A stretch of DNA of 64,000 nucleotides from Phenylobacterium sp. (GCF_030681155.1 NZ_JAUXXE010000078.1:62001-126000); one strand, 5' to 3'; counted from the stretch's first letter, positions 8,907 through 17,957 are shown. The notes: a model not told the origin generated them from the letters alone. A program made the numbers and translations.

Positions 8907-11171
8907 ATGTCGGCGCGACGCTCGGTCGCTTGGATGGCGGCGGCTCAGGGAAGCTATTTCGCCCTCCAATTCGGCGGCTCGATCATCCTCGCCCGGCTGC
9001 TCAGTCCCCATGACATGGGCGTCTTCGCTATCGCCCTGGCCATGGTCGCTTTGCTGGCCCTCGTTCAGGCGTTCGGCCTGGGTAGTCTGATCGTCCGCGA
9101 GGCGCGCTTGGAGCCCAGCCTCGCGGCGACGGCGTTCACGATCAACGCGCTGCTCGGCCTGCTGCTGGCGGCGGCCATTTCTGGCCTTGGCCTGTTCGGT
9201 GCGGCGTTCCTGCACGAGGACGGCGTGCGACGAGTCCTGCTGGTTCTGGCCCTCCAGCCCCTCATCGCGATCATCGAGTTCTTGCCGGCGAGCCGGTTGG
9301 AACGGGAGGGCGACTTCAAGACGCTCGCGCTGGTGAAAACGGTCCGCTCGGCCCTTGCCACAACGATCACCGTCCTGCTCGCCTTCAAAGGCTTCAGCTA
9401 TATGAGCCTGGCCTGGGGGCAACTGGCCGGCGCGGCGTTCAACGCCTTGGCGCTCAGCATCCTGGCCGCGCGACATGTCAGTTTCCGGGTTTCGCTGAAG
9501 GAGTGGCGGGCCGTCAGCCGGTTCGGCGGTCAGATGCTGGCGATCTCGGGAGTGAACAGCCTGGCCGATCGGCTGGCCGAAATCCTGCTCGGGCGGATCA
9601 TCGATCTTGCTGCGCTGGGGCTCTACTCCCGCGCCTCGTCGATGTTCAATTTGCTTTGGAACAACATCCACATCGTCATGGCGAGAATACTGCTCGTCGA
9701 TTTCGCCGATCTGGCCCGGCGGGGCATACCGTTGCGGGAGCGGTATCTGCGTGTAGTGGCCTTGATGACGGCCATCCTCTGGCCCGGCTTTGCTGGCTTG
9801 GCCATTCTCTCCGGTCCCTTCATCCAGATTGTCTATGGCCCCCCGTGGATTGGAGCGGCGGCGCCGCTCACCATGCTTTCGATCGCCGGCATGGTTCTGG
9901 TCTCCATCACCATGACCTGGCAGGTCTTCGTGGTTTCGAAGGAAACCGACCGCCAGGCGAGGATCGAGTTCGTGCGCTCGGGTGTAGGGCTGGCGCTTTT
10001 CACCGCCGGCAGCTTCGTCAGCCTGTCCACCGCCGCGGCGAGCAAGATCGGCGACGCGCTTTTTTCCTACTTCCTCTACCGCCCGCACCTGGAGCGTATG
10101 ACCGGCGCCAGCCGCGCCGATCTCGTGCCGATCTACCGCAGCAGCGGTTTGGCGACCCTGGCGGCGATCGCGCCGGCGATGATGCTGATGGCCGTGTTTC
10201 GAGGCTCTCCAACAACGCCCGCGCCCTATATCGGCGTGGTGGTCGTTCTAGGTGTCGGTCTATGGCTGATCGCACTGCGGCTGCTGCGCCATCCGCTGCA
10301 TGACGAGATATCCAACGCGGCGCGCAGAGTGGTCCGGCGTCGTCCGCAGCCGGATCCCGACTTCTTCACCTCTACGCGCGGGTTGGCGCGGCAGTATAAG
10401 CGGCGCTACCCGCGGCTGGCCCGGCTGCTCGACCGCGTCTACGATTCCCGGCTCGCCTCGAGCCAAGCGCTCGCGCGTCTGCGGCGCGATGCAGCCCTCG
10501 AGCCGGCGCGCAACGTGTTGATCGTCGGCGTGGAGTCGCCAAGTCGGCCCGGCGACATGGCGAGGGTGGCTGAGCGCCTGAAACTGGGGCGACATCGCGT
10601 CAGCGTATCGATCACGCCGATGGGGGATCGCGGCAAGTTCGCGAATGCGGACGTGGCGATCGCCGCGGCGCCCGGCCCCTTGGATAGTTTCGACTGGCTG
10701 ATCATCGCCGATGACGACATCGCCTTTGAGACGGGTTTTCTCGACGATTTCATCGCCGCCAGCGAGGCGGCCGGACTGTCGATCGCCCAGCCCGCGCATC
10801 GGTTCGATTCCTACGCGAACTTCGGGCTCACTCATCGCCGCTGGGGCGCGCTGGTTCGCGAGACCCGCTTTGTCGAGATCGGTCCGCTGACGGCATTTCG
10901 ACGCGAGACCTTCGCCGAGTTGATTCCCTTTCCGCAGTCGCGGTGGTGCTACGGCATCGACGTCTACTGGGCGGTGGTTGCGCAGAAAAAGGCCTGGCGG
11001 ATGGGTATCGTCGACGCCACGCCGATTGGACATTTGCGACCGGTGGCCAAGGCTTATGACGCAGCCGGCGCGATCACCGAGGGGCGTGAACTTCTGGCGC
11101 GCTTTGGGGTGTCGGTGGACCGTAAAAGGATACTCGACGGAGGGCGGATCGCGCTGGCTTGGCGCAGGTGA
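8907..11171 (+). CDS. Fusion: polysaccharide flippase + DUF707/GT-A-like glycosyltransferase domain
   Basis: 754 residues from ATG 8907 after an ideal AGGAGG. Residues 1 to about 470 form a Wzx/MVF flippase with some 12-14 membrane helices. From about 477 the protein is soluble: an Arg-rich linker, then a domain with WLIIADDDIAFE (Asp602-604), GLSIAQPAHR, VEIGPLTAF, YGIDVYW and MGIVDATPIGH. That order matches the DUF707 family, thought to be GT-A-like glycosyltransferases with a DxD metal site. Joining a transporter to a transferase is unusual; reading frame and composition are continuous across the junction, so it does not look like a frameshift artefact. Functions of both halves are inferred. 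Confidence 0.8.
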   Translation: MSARRSVAWMAAAQGSYFALQFGGSIILARLLSPHDMGVFAIALAMVALLALVQAFGLGSLIVREARLEPSLAATAFTINALLGLLLAAAISGLGLFGAAFLHEDGVRRVLLVLALQPLIAIIEFLPASRLEREGDFKTLALVKTVRSALATTITVLLAFKGFSYMSLAWGQLAGAAFNALALSILAARHVSFRVSLKEWRAVSRFGGQMLAISGVNSLADRLAEILLGRIIDLAALGLYSRASSMFNLLWNNIHIVMARILLVDFADLARRGIPLRERYLRVVALMTAILWPGFAGLAILSGPFIQIVYGPPWIGAAAPLTMLSIAGMVLVSITMTWQVFVVSKETDRQARIEFVRSGVGLALFTAGSFVSLSTAAASKIGDALFSYFLYRPHLERMTGASRADLVPIYRSSGLATLAAIAPAMMLMAVFRGSPTTPAPYIGVVVVLGVGLWLIALRLLRHPLHDEISNAARRVVRRRPQPDPDFFTSTRGLARQYKRRYPRLARLLDRVYDSRLASSQALARLRRDAALEPARNVLIVGVESPSRPGDMARVAERLKLGRHRVSVSITPMGDRGKFANADVAIAAAPGPLDSFDWLIIADDDIAFETGFLDDFIAASEAAGLSIAQPAHRFDSYANFGLTHRRWGALVRETRFVEIGPLTAFRRETFAELIPFPQSRWCYGIDVYWAVVAQKKAWRMGIVDATPIGHLRPVAKAYDAAGAITEGRELLARFGVSVDRKRILDGGRIALAWRR

Positions 11172-11240
11172 TACTGCATTGCAGAAGCGGCGCGAGGCTA
11201 ATCAGCGACAGTTCTCACCAAAAATCCGGCCAAATCCTTA

Positions 11241-11372
11241 GATGATTTCGCTGTGGCTTCAGCGATCGTCGGCGCCAGCCGCCCAGGGCAGCTTCAGGAA
11301 AACGCCGCGGCCTCGGACCTCGTCGTCGATCCTGAACTCTTCCGCCAGGCGCAGGAGTTGGTGGCCCATGTG
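11241..11372 (+). pseudogene. C-terminal remnant of an aldo/keto reductase
   Basis: About 44 codons read VASAIVGASRPGQLQENAAA and continue to a short helix, the typical end of aldo/keto reductases (the NADPH-binding IVGASRPxQLxEN motif). No start, barrel or catalytic Tyr lies upstream because the fusion gene ends at 11171, and the frame runs on without a proper stop. It is a decayed tail left between the polysaccharide cluster and the converging acyl-CoA dehydrogenase, and suggests a past deletion or insertion boundary here. Confidence 0.6.
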
Positions 11373-11384
11373 AGGCTCTGGGCC

Positions 11385-12596
11385 TTAGCTCGACTGAGTG
11401 GTGTCGGGCAGGCCCAGGATGCGCTTGGAAATGATGTTGTTCTGGATCTCGACGGAGCCGCCATAGATCGACATCGCCTTGCCGCCGAGCCAGCTGCGCA
11501 CGCTTTCGATCTCCTCCGGGGCGAAGGTCTCGCCCTCCCAGCCCAATCCCTGGTGGCCCATGATTTCCAGAGTCAGCTCCGCCCGTGTCTGGGCGACGTT
11601 GGTGGCGGAGTTCTTCAGGATCGAGGCGGTGGTGGTGGCGCCCGAGGCGTCCTTCGATTCCGCCGCGACCCGGGCCAGGGTCAGCCCATGGATCTTGGCG
11701 TCCATCAGGTGCTGGGTCAGGCGGGTGCGCAGATCGGTGTCGGCGATGCGACCATCGGCGTCGAGCTCGACATAGCGCTTGGCGACATCCTGCAGCGCCT
11801 GGGGCTTGGGACCCGTCGAGCCGCCGGTCTGGCTGGCGCGCTCGTGCTGCAGCAGCCGCTTGCCGACCGTCCAGCCGCCGTTGAGCTTGCCCAGCAGGCC
11901 ATCTTTGGCGGCCTTCGCCTCGGTGAAGAAGGTTTCACAGAACGGCGAGGCGCCGGCGATCAGGGCGATGGGGCGGGTTTCGATGGCCGGCTGATGCATG
12001 TCGATCAGCATGAAGCTGATGCCGTCATGCTTCTTCGCGGTTGGGTCGGTGCGGACCAGTGCGCCGCACCAGTCGGAGTGCTGGGCGCCTGAAGTCCAGG
12101 TCTTTTGGCCCGTGATCACCCAGTGATCGCCGGCGTCCTCGCACTTCATCTGCAGCGAGGCGAGATCGGAGCCGGCGTTGGGTTCGGAGTAGCCGACGCA
12201 CCAGCGGACATCGCCGCGAACGATCGGCGGGATGTGTTGACGCTTTTGTTCCTCGGTCCCGTAGTCGAGGATCGTCGGGCCGATCATGGTCACGCCCATG
12301 CCGTAGGTCAGCGGATTGAAGGCGCCGATCCGGGCCATTTCCTGCTGAAGCACGCGCGCCTTTTGTGGCGAGAGCCCGCCGCCGCCGTATTCGGCCGGCC
12401 AGGTCGGCGTTCCCCAGCCCTTGGCCCCCATCGCCTGCTTCCAGGCCAGGAGGTCGCCCTGGGGAACCAGACCGTCCATCAGAGCGGAAGCCACGCCGGG
12501 GCGGCCCCGCAGCGAGGCCGGAAAGTTCGCTTCCAGCCAATCCTTGGCCTCGGTGCGGAATGTCTCAAGCTCGAGGCCGCCAGCAGTGTCCGCCAT
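11385..12596 (-). CDS. Acyl-CoA dehydrogenase family protein
   Basis: 403 residues, full length. It shows the family order: helical N-domain, then YSEPNAGSDLASLQMKC (residues about 135-150) and ITGQKTWTSGAQHSDW (FAD and substrate side), and the C-terminal YGGSVEIQNNIISKRILGLP. FAD enzyme that oxidises an acyl-CoA to the 2-enoyl-CoA in the cytoplasm. It resembles the large-subunit type also seen at 60699 and like it may need a partner, but no small subunit is adjacent. Stand-alone gene, convergent with the polysaccharide cluster; chain specificity unknown. Confidence 0.9.
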   Translation of the reverse strand: MADTAGGLELETFRTEAKDWLEANFPASLRGRPGVASALMDGLVPQGDLLAWKQAMGAKGWGTPTWPAEYGGGGLSPQKARVLQQEMARIGAFNPLTYGMGVTMIGPTILDYGTEEQKRQHIPPIVRGDVRWCVGYSEPNAGSDLASLQMKCEDAGDHWVITGQKTWTSGAQHSDWCGALVRTDPTAKKHDGISFMLIDMHQPAIETRPIALIAGASPFCETFFTEAKAAKDGLLGKLNGGWTVGKRLLQHERASQTGGSTGPKPQALQDVAKRYVELDADGRIADTDLRTRLTQHLMDAKIHGLTLARVAAESKDASGATTTASILKNSATNVAQTRAELTLEIMGHQGLGWEGETFAPEEIESVRSWLGGKAMSIYGGSVEIQNNIISKRILGLPDTTQSS

Positions 12597-12790
12597 GTCG
12601 ATCTCGCTTCCAGCCTAGTCGGTTTGTGATTCAGTCGTTTCCTTTTAGGAGCCGTGTCGGCGGCGACAAGATTCACGTCGCGGCAAGCAGGCGCCATTTG
12701 ATGCGTTTGCTCTGCGATCCCAGCGCGCTCGTTCGGCCGGGCCGGACCAGGCCGGTACGATAGAGGGCGGCTAAGACGAGATACGCGGCG

Positions 12791-13510
12791 TCACGGCCGC
12801 ATTGCCTGCGCAACCAAATGTTCGACTGCGGAGGCGCGCCCTGTCGCTTTCCGCTCGCTGTAGCGATCGACCAGATAGTCGGCGCGGTCACGGGTTAACA
12901 GAGTGAACTTCACCAGCTCCTCCATGACGTCCACCACGCGATCGTAATAGGCTGACGGCTTCATGCGGTCGTTGTCGTCAAACTCCTTCCAGGCCATCGC
13001 TACCGACGATTGGTTGGGAATGGTGATCATCCGCATCCATCGGCCCAGCAGGCGCAGGGTGTTGACCGCGTTAAACGACTGCGACCCTCCGCTGACCTGC
13101 ATGACCGCCAAGGTTCGGCCCTGAGTCGGGCGCACGCTGCCCATTTCCAGCGGTATCCAGTCGATCTGGCTCTTCATGACCCCGGTGATCGCACCATGCC
13201 GCTCCGGGCTGCACCAGACTTGGCCCTCGGACCACATCGAGAGCCGACGCAGTTCCTGCACCTTCGGGTGATCGGCCGGCGCGCCATCCGGCAGGGGTAG
13301 GCCCCTTGGGTCGAAGACCTTTGTTTCGCAGCCGAGCGCACGCAGGATCAGCGCGGCCTCTTCCGTCAGCAGGCGGCTGAATGAGCGCTCTCGCAACGAA
13401 CCATAGAGCAGCAGGATTCGCGGTGGGTGCTCAGCGAAGCGCTGCGGCTCCAACTGCTCAGCGTCGGGCCGTTCAAGAAATTGCGTCTGCAGGGCGGGAA
13501 AGTCGGTCAC
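12791..13510 (-). CDS. arsH: ArsH, NADPH-dependent FMN reductase of arsenic resistance
   Basis: 239 residues from the GTG at 13510. Flavodoxin-like fold with [15 protein letters not shown] (FMN phosphate loop, about residues 32-46) and [20 protein letters not shown] in the middle, both ArsH signatures. ArsH oxidises trivalent organoarsenicals or acts as an NADPH:FMN oxidoreductase. An in-frame ATG at 13549 would add 13 residues but lies inside the proposed arsR operator, so the GTG is preferred although its ribosome site is weak. Divergent from arsR, with only 57 bp between the starts. Confidence 0.9.
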   Translation of the reverse strand: MTDFPALQTQFLERPDAEQLEPQRFAEHPPRILLLYGSLRERSFSRLLTEEAALILRALGCETKVFDPRGLPLPDGAPADHPKVQELRRLSMWSEGQVWCSPERHGAITGVMKSQIDWIPLEMGSVRPTQGRTLAVMQVSGGSQSFNAVNTLRLLGRWMRMITIPNQSSVAMAWKEFDDNDRMKPSAYYDRVVDVMEELVKFTLLTRDRADYLVDRYSERKATGRASAVEHLVAQAMRP

Positions 13511-13547
13511 GAGGCACTCATTGGCTGCTGTCTTCCAACCGTTACAC

Positions 13548-13567
13548 ATTTCGAATATACTGGAAAT
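13548..13567. promoter_or_regulatory. Probable ArsR operator
   Basis: A 20-bp imperfect palindrome with perfect ATTTC/GAAAT arms abuts the arsR start codon in the 57-bp divergent gap between arsH and arsR. Position, AT-rich composition and symmetry fit an autoregulatory ArsR site that would control both directions; binding itself is inferred. Confidence 0.5.
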
Positions 13568-13900
13568 ATGGAAACAAAAAGCGCTGTCGCAAGTCTGGCC
13601 GCACTCGCCCACGAAGGACGTCTCGCGGCCTTCAGGCTGCTGGTGCAGGCTGGCGGCGAGGGCCTGGCGGCGGGCGAACTGGCCCGGCGCCTGGACATGC
13701 TGCCCAACACCCTGTCGGCCAATCTCAACATCCTGAGCCACGCCGGCCTGGTGACCTCGGTCCGCGACGGCCGCTCGATCATCTACCGCGCCCAGTACGA
13801 CGCCATGCGTGAGTTGCTGGGCTTCCTGGTCGAGGACTGCTGCGGCGGCTCCTCCGAGATCTGCGCCCCTCTTTTCAAAATCGCCGACGTCTGCTGCTAG
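13568..13900 (+). CDS. arsR: ArsR-family arsenite-responsive repressor
   Basis: 110 residues from ATG 13568. Winged helix with recognition region [20 protein letters not shown] (about residues 45-65) and the wing [10 protein letters not shown]. Rather than the classical ELCVCD site in the helix, it has a C-terminal Cys cluster ([10 protein letters not shown] and a final DVCC), as in the ArsR variants where As(III) binds near the C-terminus. It would repress the divergent arsH and arsR-arsC-acr3 units until arsenite binds. The predicted operator lies directly before the start codon. arsC begins 10 bp downstream. Confidence 0.92.
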   Translation: METKSAVASLAALAHEGRLAAFRLLVQAGGEGLAAGELARRLDMLPNTLSANLNILSHAGLVTSVRDGRSIIYRAQYDAMRELLGFLVEDCCGGSSEICAPLFKIADVCC

Positions 13901-13910
13901 AGGCCCCACC

Positions 13911-14426
13911 GTGTCGAAAGCCTACAATCTCCTCTTCCTTTGCACCGGCAACTCCGCCCGCTCGATTATCGCCGAGGCGGTGCTCAACAAGGAGGGCGGC
14001 GGCCGCTTCAAGGCCTACTCCGCCGGCTCCATGCCCAAGGGCGAAGTCAATCCACATGCGCTCTCGCTGGTCGCGGCCCTCGGCTTCAACGCCTCCGACT
14101 TCCGATCCAAGTCTTGGGACGAGTTCGCCAAGCCCGGCGCGCCGCCCTTGGATTTCGTGATCACCGTCTGCGACAACGCCGCGGGCGAGGTCTGCCCGAT
14201 CTGGCCAGGCCAGCCGATGACCGCCCATTGGGGCATACCCGATCCCGCCGCCGCTGAAGGGACCGAGGCGGAGATCGCCGCGGCCTTCGCCGAGGCTGCT
14301 CGCCAGCTCGGGACCCGCATCCGCCTGTTCCTAAGCCTGCCGCACGACACCATCGACCAGCTCTCGCTGCAGACCAGATTGCGCGAGATTCACGAAGCCG
14401 CGGACACGCCTGAGCGCGCCTCGTGA
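13911..14426 (+). CDS. arsC: Arsenate reductase, low-molecular-weight phosphatase type
   Basis: 171 residues from GTG 13911. P-loop [10 protein letters not shown] near the N-terminus gives C-x5-R (Cys11, Arg17). Cys87 in VITVCDN and Cys95 in EVCPIWPG could form the disulfide relay of thioredoxin-coupled ArsC, and HWGIPDP supplies the general acid Asp111. It reduces As(V) to As(III) in the cytoplasm for export by the downstream Acr3. The stop overlaps the acr3 GTG by 4 nt, so the two are coupled. A longer frame opening at 13809 overlaps arsR and is not needed. Confidence 0.92.
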   Translation: MSKAYNLLFLCTGNSARSIIAEAVLNKEGGGRFKAYSAGSMPKGEVNPHALSLVAALGFNASDFRSKSWDEFAKPGAPPLDFVITVCDNAAGEVCPIWPGQPMTAHWGIPDPAAAEGTEAEIAAAFAEAARQLGTRIRLFLSLPHDTIDQLSLQTRLREIHEAADTPERAS

Positions 14427-15502
14427 GCGAGGCGGTCATCGCCCCTGCTGCGCCGGAACCGGCTCCCATGTCGCGGTTCGAGCGCTACCTGACACTTTGG
14501 GTGGCGCTCTGCATCGTGGTCGGCGTCGGTCTTGGCCATCTGTTCCCGACCGCCTTCCAGGCGATCGGCGCGGCCGAGGTCGCCAAGGTCAATCTGCCGA
14601 TGGCGGTGCTGATCTGGCTGATGATCATCCCGATGTTGATGAAGGTCGACTTCGGGGCCCTGGGCGCGGTGCGGCGGCACTGGCGCGGCATCGGTGTCAC
14701 CCTGTTCATCAACTGGGCGGTGAAGCCGTTTTCGATGGCGGCCCTGGGCGCGTTCTTCATCGGCTACCTGTTCCGCCCCTACCTGCCGGCCGCCGAGATC
14801 GAGAGTTACATCGCCGGCCTGATCATCCTGGCCGCCGCGCCTTGCACCGCTATGGTCTTCGTCTGGAGCAACCTGACGAAGGGCGAGCCCAACTTCACGC
14901 TCAGCCAGGTGGCGCTGAACGACGCCATCATGGTCGTCGCCTTCGCCCCTATCGTCGGCCTCCTGCTCGGCCTGTCGGCCATCACCGTTCCCTGGCAAAC
15001 GCTGCTGCTGTCGGTGGGGCTCTATATCGTGGCGCCGGTGATCCTCGCCCAGTTGCTGCGGGCGGCGGTCCTGAAGCGCGGCGGGGAGGCTGGCCTGCAA
15101 CGCCTGCTCGGCGCCATATCGCCCCTGGCCCTGACCGCGCTGCTCGCGACTCTGGTCCTGCTGTTCGGGTTCCAGGGCGAGCAGATCATCAGCCAGCCGG
15201 CGATCATCGCCATGCTGGCCGTGCCGATCCTCATCCAAGTCTATTTCAATTCCGGCTTGGCCTACCTGCTGAACCGAATGTGCGGCGAGGCCCACTGCGT
15301 TGCGGGCCCTTCGGCGCTGATCGGCGCCAGCAACTTCTTCGAACTGGCCGTCGCCGCCGCGATCAGCTTGTTCGGCTTCAAGTCCGGCGCTGCGCTGGCC
15401 ACCGTGGTCGGCGTGCTGATCGAAGTGCCGGTGATGCTCTCGGTTGTGGCCATCGTGAACCGCAGCAAGGGCTGGTATGAGCGCGGCGCGGCAGCCTCTT
15501 AG
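14423..15502 (+). CDS. acr3: ACR3-family arsenite efflux transporter
   Basis: 359 residues from GTG 14423, ten membrane helices expected. Acr3 hallmarks are AAPCTAMVFVWSNLTKGEPN (the conserved Cys in TM4) and GPSALIGASNFFELAVA with the conserved Glu in TM9. It exports arsenite using the proton motive force and completes the operon arsR-arsC-acr3. Length and topology are normal. Confidence 0.95.
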   Translation: MSEAVIAPAAPEPAPMSRFERYLTLWVALCIVVGVGLGHLFPTAFQAIGAAEVAKVNLPMAVLIWLMIIPMLMKVDFGALGAVRRHWRGIGVTLFINWAVKPFSMAALGAFFIGYLFRPYLPAAEIESYIAGLIILAAAPCTAMVFVWSNLTKGEPNFTLSQVALNDAIMVVAFAPIVGLLLGLSAITVPWQTLLLSVGLYIVAPVILAQLLRAAVLKRGGEAGLQRLLGAISPLALTALLATLVLLFGFQGEQIISQPAIIAMLAVPILIQVYFNSGLAYLLNRMCGEAHCVAGPSALIGASNFFELAVAAAISLFGFKSGAALATVVGVLIEVPVMLSVVAIVNRSKGWYERGAAAS

Positions 15503-15681
15503 TCTCCTTGTGGTGTTAAGCGGCTCGGAAGCGCCTAGTTCTCGGAAGCGGTCGACGCGAGAGGCCGAGCGCGTGGGGCGCGGTCTGGCGGAGACGTGGA
15601 GGAAGACCGCCAGCGCCGTTCGGACTCGATGACGGTCGGGGCGCACGATCATGACCAGCTATTCGAATGTGACGAGCGGCA

Positions 15682-15897
15682 GTGCTGTTCGGTACTGCGA
15701 CCAGCGCCAGCTACGCCCTGTCGGGCCTTGTCGACTGGCCGGTATTCGCCGCCCTCGTGGTCGGCGGCGCTTTTGGCCCGCTGGCCGGCGGGCCTGTCTC
15801 CAAGATGCTCGCAAGCCGAGCCGCGATCGCGCGTCGAGCCTTCGCGCTCATGGTGCTGGTCACAGCAGCCTATGTCGCATTCCGGTCGTTAGCCTAA
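15682..15897 (+). pseudogene. TauE/SafE (TSUP) permease, C-terminal fragment
   Basis: 71 codons open with GTATSASYALSGLVDW and contain two membrane segments and a C-terminus like the last two helices of TSUP (sulfite exporter TauE/SafE) permeases. An in-frame stop lies at 15670 and no N-terminal half is present in the 180 bp after acr3, so this is a tail fragment. It may mark the edge of the arsenic module. It could alternatively be expressed as a small membrane protein, but no convincing ribosome site is seen. Confidence 0.55.
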
Positions 15898-15946
15898 GGT
15901 CCGCGTGGGATACGCATCAGCCGGCCCGCGCTGCGCCGTTGGGGCG

Positions 15947-16186
15947 TCAATCATCGACGGGGAAGGGGGAGAGCCGTTCGTTGAGGTGCGGCCCAGCGTC
16001 GTTTCGCGCGCGTGCTTGCGTCAGCAGGCCTGACAACAATGCCCAGAGAGCCGCCGCGCCCGCGACAAAGAAAGCCAGAAGTTCGGCAAGGCCGCGGACC
16101 TGCGTGCGGATTGCGGCTATTGCCTGACCGATCAGGCTCCGGGCGTGGAGTGCGGGAGATAGGCTAGATGCTGATAGCTGAACCAT
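15947..16186 (-). CDS. Small single-pass membrane protein, unknown function
   Basis: 79 residues from ATG 16186, which follows a near-ideal AGGAGG 7 nt upstream. One membrane helix (LLAFFVAGAAALWALLSGLL, about residues 36-55) is flanked by basic residues. The start overlaps the end of the phosphotransferase/ATPase gene by 23 nt. A FixK-type box (16234-16247, inside that upstream gene) lies 47 nt before the start, so it may have its own low-oxygen promoter as well as operon expression. I recognise no family. Confidence 0.6.
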   Translation of the reverse strand: MVQLSASSLSPALHARSLIGQAIAAIRTQVRGLAELLAFFVAGAAALWALLSGLLTQARARNDAGPHLNERLSPFPVDD

Positions 16187-17903
16187 AGGACTTCCTCCTT
16201 TGAGCAAGGTCGCCTGTGGAGGCTGGAGCGTCCTTGATCGAGGTCAATGCCGCCTGACCAGCGTCTGGATTGAAAGACCTGCCGTGAGGCGCGTTCACCT
16301 GAGGAGCCGCGACCGGTTGGTCTAAGCTCAAGGCCCAACAAGCGGACGCCAGCGGAGTCAGGCTGGCCGCCGAGGTTACGCGTTCGGCCACCTGATCCGA
16401 GGGGCCTTCCGCCTCGACGATCACCCACTCGGGTCCGAGGTCGGCAGGTTCGATCTGCCCCAGCGCGGCCGCCGTGGTGATGTCGGAAGGGTCGTCTCGT
16501 CGCGCTGCGATCCGGGCCAATCTGGTCGCCTGGGAGGCGTGGAGCCAAACGCCGGTGAACCTTTCGGCGAACGCCGCGGAAAACTGGTCTCGGGCCAGAC
16601 TGTCGGCGAAGGTGGCGTCGGCGATGGCCGAGGTTCCCGAAACAAGCGTTTCTTCGGCGGCTGTTGTGAGCCTTCGATAGACGGCCCGGCGCGCGTCGAT
16701 CGAGTAGTCGGTGGTTTGATCGCAACGGGCGTCTGCTCCGGCGAGCTTGCGGATCAGGTCGGTCCGAAGCACCCGAGCGCCGCATGGTCCAGGCAGGCTC
16801 GGCGCGACAAGCCGGGCGATGGTGGACTTGCCACAACCCGAAAGACCGCCGATCGCCAGGAGACGCTGACGGGGCGGATCGAGCAACTGCAGACCGAGGC
16901 GATGATAGAGCGCCGCTTCGTTGCGATCGCCGGCTTCCTCGGCGACTGTCATCCGTACCAGCGCCCGGAGCGCCATAAAGGGAGCGAGCAAGGCCAGGGC
17001 CCACTCCGGTTGCTGTGTTTCGTCGAAGTAGCGGTTCATCGCCAGGTTGGCGTAGTGCGTAAGGCCGCGCGCCTGAAGGTCCATCAGCAGGAAGGCGAGG
17101 TCGTAAAGTACGTCTCCGGTGGCCAGAGTCTCGTCGAAAGCGAGGGCGTCGAACAGCGTCACCTCGCCCTCGAAGATGCAGATATTCCTTAAGTGAAGGT
17201 CGCCGTGCCCACGCCGCGTCCAACCCCCTCGGCGCCTCCGTTCCAGGAGCGAAGCTAGCGCGTGAAGTCGCCTCTCCAAGGCCTCGAACAACGCCGTGGC
17301 GTTTTCGATTTCGCGACCCAGAGCTTGAGCTGCGGCGTGTGATTTGCGCAGGCCGCCTAGGATGACTTCATAGTCCCGCACGCCGCCATCCTGCATCAAG
17401 GGGGGCGCCGCGCGGTGGGCTCGCACGACAGCATCAACGGCGCTGGCGACATGATCGGGTGTGAGGCGTTGATCGCGCGCCAGCTCGCTGAAGAGCGCCC
17501 CAGGCGCGAAACGGCGCATGATAATGACCCAATCGACCAGCCGTCCGCCGCCCCCGATATGGACCTTGCCGCTCGGACCCATGCGCACCGGTTTCACACT
17601 CTCGTAGAGCGCTGGCGCCAAGCCTCGGTTCAGCGCGAATTCGGCAAGGCAGGCCGCTCGCCGCGCCGCCAGGCTGGAGAAATCGCCAAAGCCGTGGGCG
17701 CGCGCACGAGCCAGCTTGTAGGCGTGCTCGCGACCTAGAAAGACATGCGACATGTGCGTGACGACATGATCAAGCGGCGCCTCCCGGGTCGCCATGCCCT
17801 GAGCGAAGGCCCGCACGACCTCGGCCTGAGCGGGTGCATCCCCCGCCAGCGGGGCGAGCGTATCGGTCGAAACCACAAGCGTTCCGCTGTCCTGCGACGT
17901 CAT
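16164..17903 (-). CDS. Bifunctional aminoglycoside-phosphotransferase-like / P-loop kinase-like ATPase
   Basis: 579 residues in two domains. Residues 1 to about 335 are a COG2187-type APH/kinase fold with RRGHGDLHLRNICIF (the HGDLHxxN catalytic loop) and VTLFDALAFDE. The C-terminal part (about 345-540) is a gluconate-kinase-like P-loop domain with AIGGLSGCGKSTIARLVA (Walker A) and ADATFADS. This two-domain protein recurs beside universal stress and CHAD genes in proteobacterial stress islands. Its substrate is unknown; drug resistance is not implied. A weak FixK-type box (17958-17971) lies 54 nt upstream, in the gap shared with the divergent CHAD gene. Confidence 0.85.
   Translation of the reverse strand: MTSQDSGTLVVSTDTLAPLAGDAPAQAEVVRAFAQGMATREAPLDHVVTHMSHVFLGREHAYKLARARAHGFGDFSSLAARRAACLAEFALNRGLAPALYESVKPVRMGPSGKVHIGGGGRLVDWVIIMRRFAPGALFSELARDQRLTPDHVASAVDAVVRAHRAAPPLMQDGGVRDYEVILGGLRKSHAAAQALGREIENATALFEALERRLHALASLLERRRRGGWTRRGHGDLHLRNICIFEGEVTLFDALAFDETLATGDVLYDLAFLLMDLQARGLTHYANLAMNRYFDETQQPEWALALLAPFMALRALVRMTVAEEAGDRNEAALYHRLGLQLLDPPRQRLLAIGGLSGCGKSTIARLVAPSLPGPCGARVLRTDLIRKLAGADARCDQTTDYSIDARRAVYRRLTTAAEETLVSGTSAIADATFADSLARDQFSAAFAERFTGVWLHASQATRLARIAARRDDPSDITTAAALGQIEPADLGPEWVIVEAEGPSDQVAERVTSAASLTPLASACWALSLDQPVAAPQVNAPHGRSFNPDAGQAALTSIKDAPASTGDLAQRRKSYGSAISI
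16234..16247 (-). promoter_or_regulatory. FixK/FNR-type anaerobox inside upstream gene
   Basis: Read leftward the site is TTGAC-CTCG-ATCAA, 9 of 10 consensus bases, followed by GG. It lies within the end of the phosphotransferase/ATPase coding region, 47 nt before the small membrane gene's ATG at 16186, near the spacing of the other island boxes. Because it is in coding sequence it could be chance. Confidence 0.45.
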
Positions 17904-17957
17904 CCTGATCGCTCCCTTGAAGGCTTCTCAGACAAACGCGGTCAGCGGCGGAGGGAC

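Noticed and set aside
8787..10088. Minus-strand frame of about 430 codons opposite the fusion gene
   Set aside because: Highly charged Gln/Arg/Glu-rich translation typical of the complementary strand of a membrane-protein gene; no ribosome site.
11253..12092. Plus-strand frame of about 280 codons opposite the acyl-CoA dehydrogenase
   Set aside because: Only its first 40 codons resemble a protein (the aldo/keto reductase tail); the rest is the complement of a clear acyl-CoA dehydrogenase.
14390..15652. Minus-strand frame of about 420 codons opposite acr3
   Set aside because: Shadow of a membrane-protein gene, no recognisable domain.
16164..17903. Drug resistance from the aminoglycoside phosphotransferase-like domain
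   Set aside because: The domain is the COG2187 type fused to a P-loop kinase in stress islands; no evidence for antibiotic modification.
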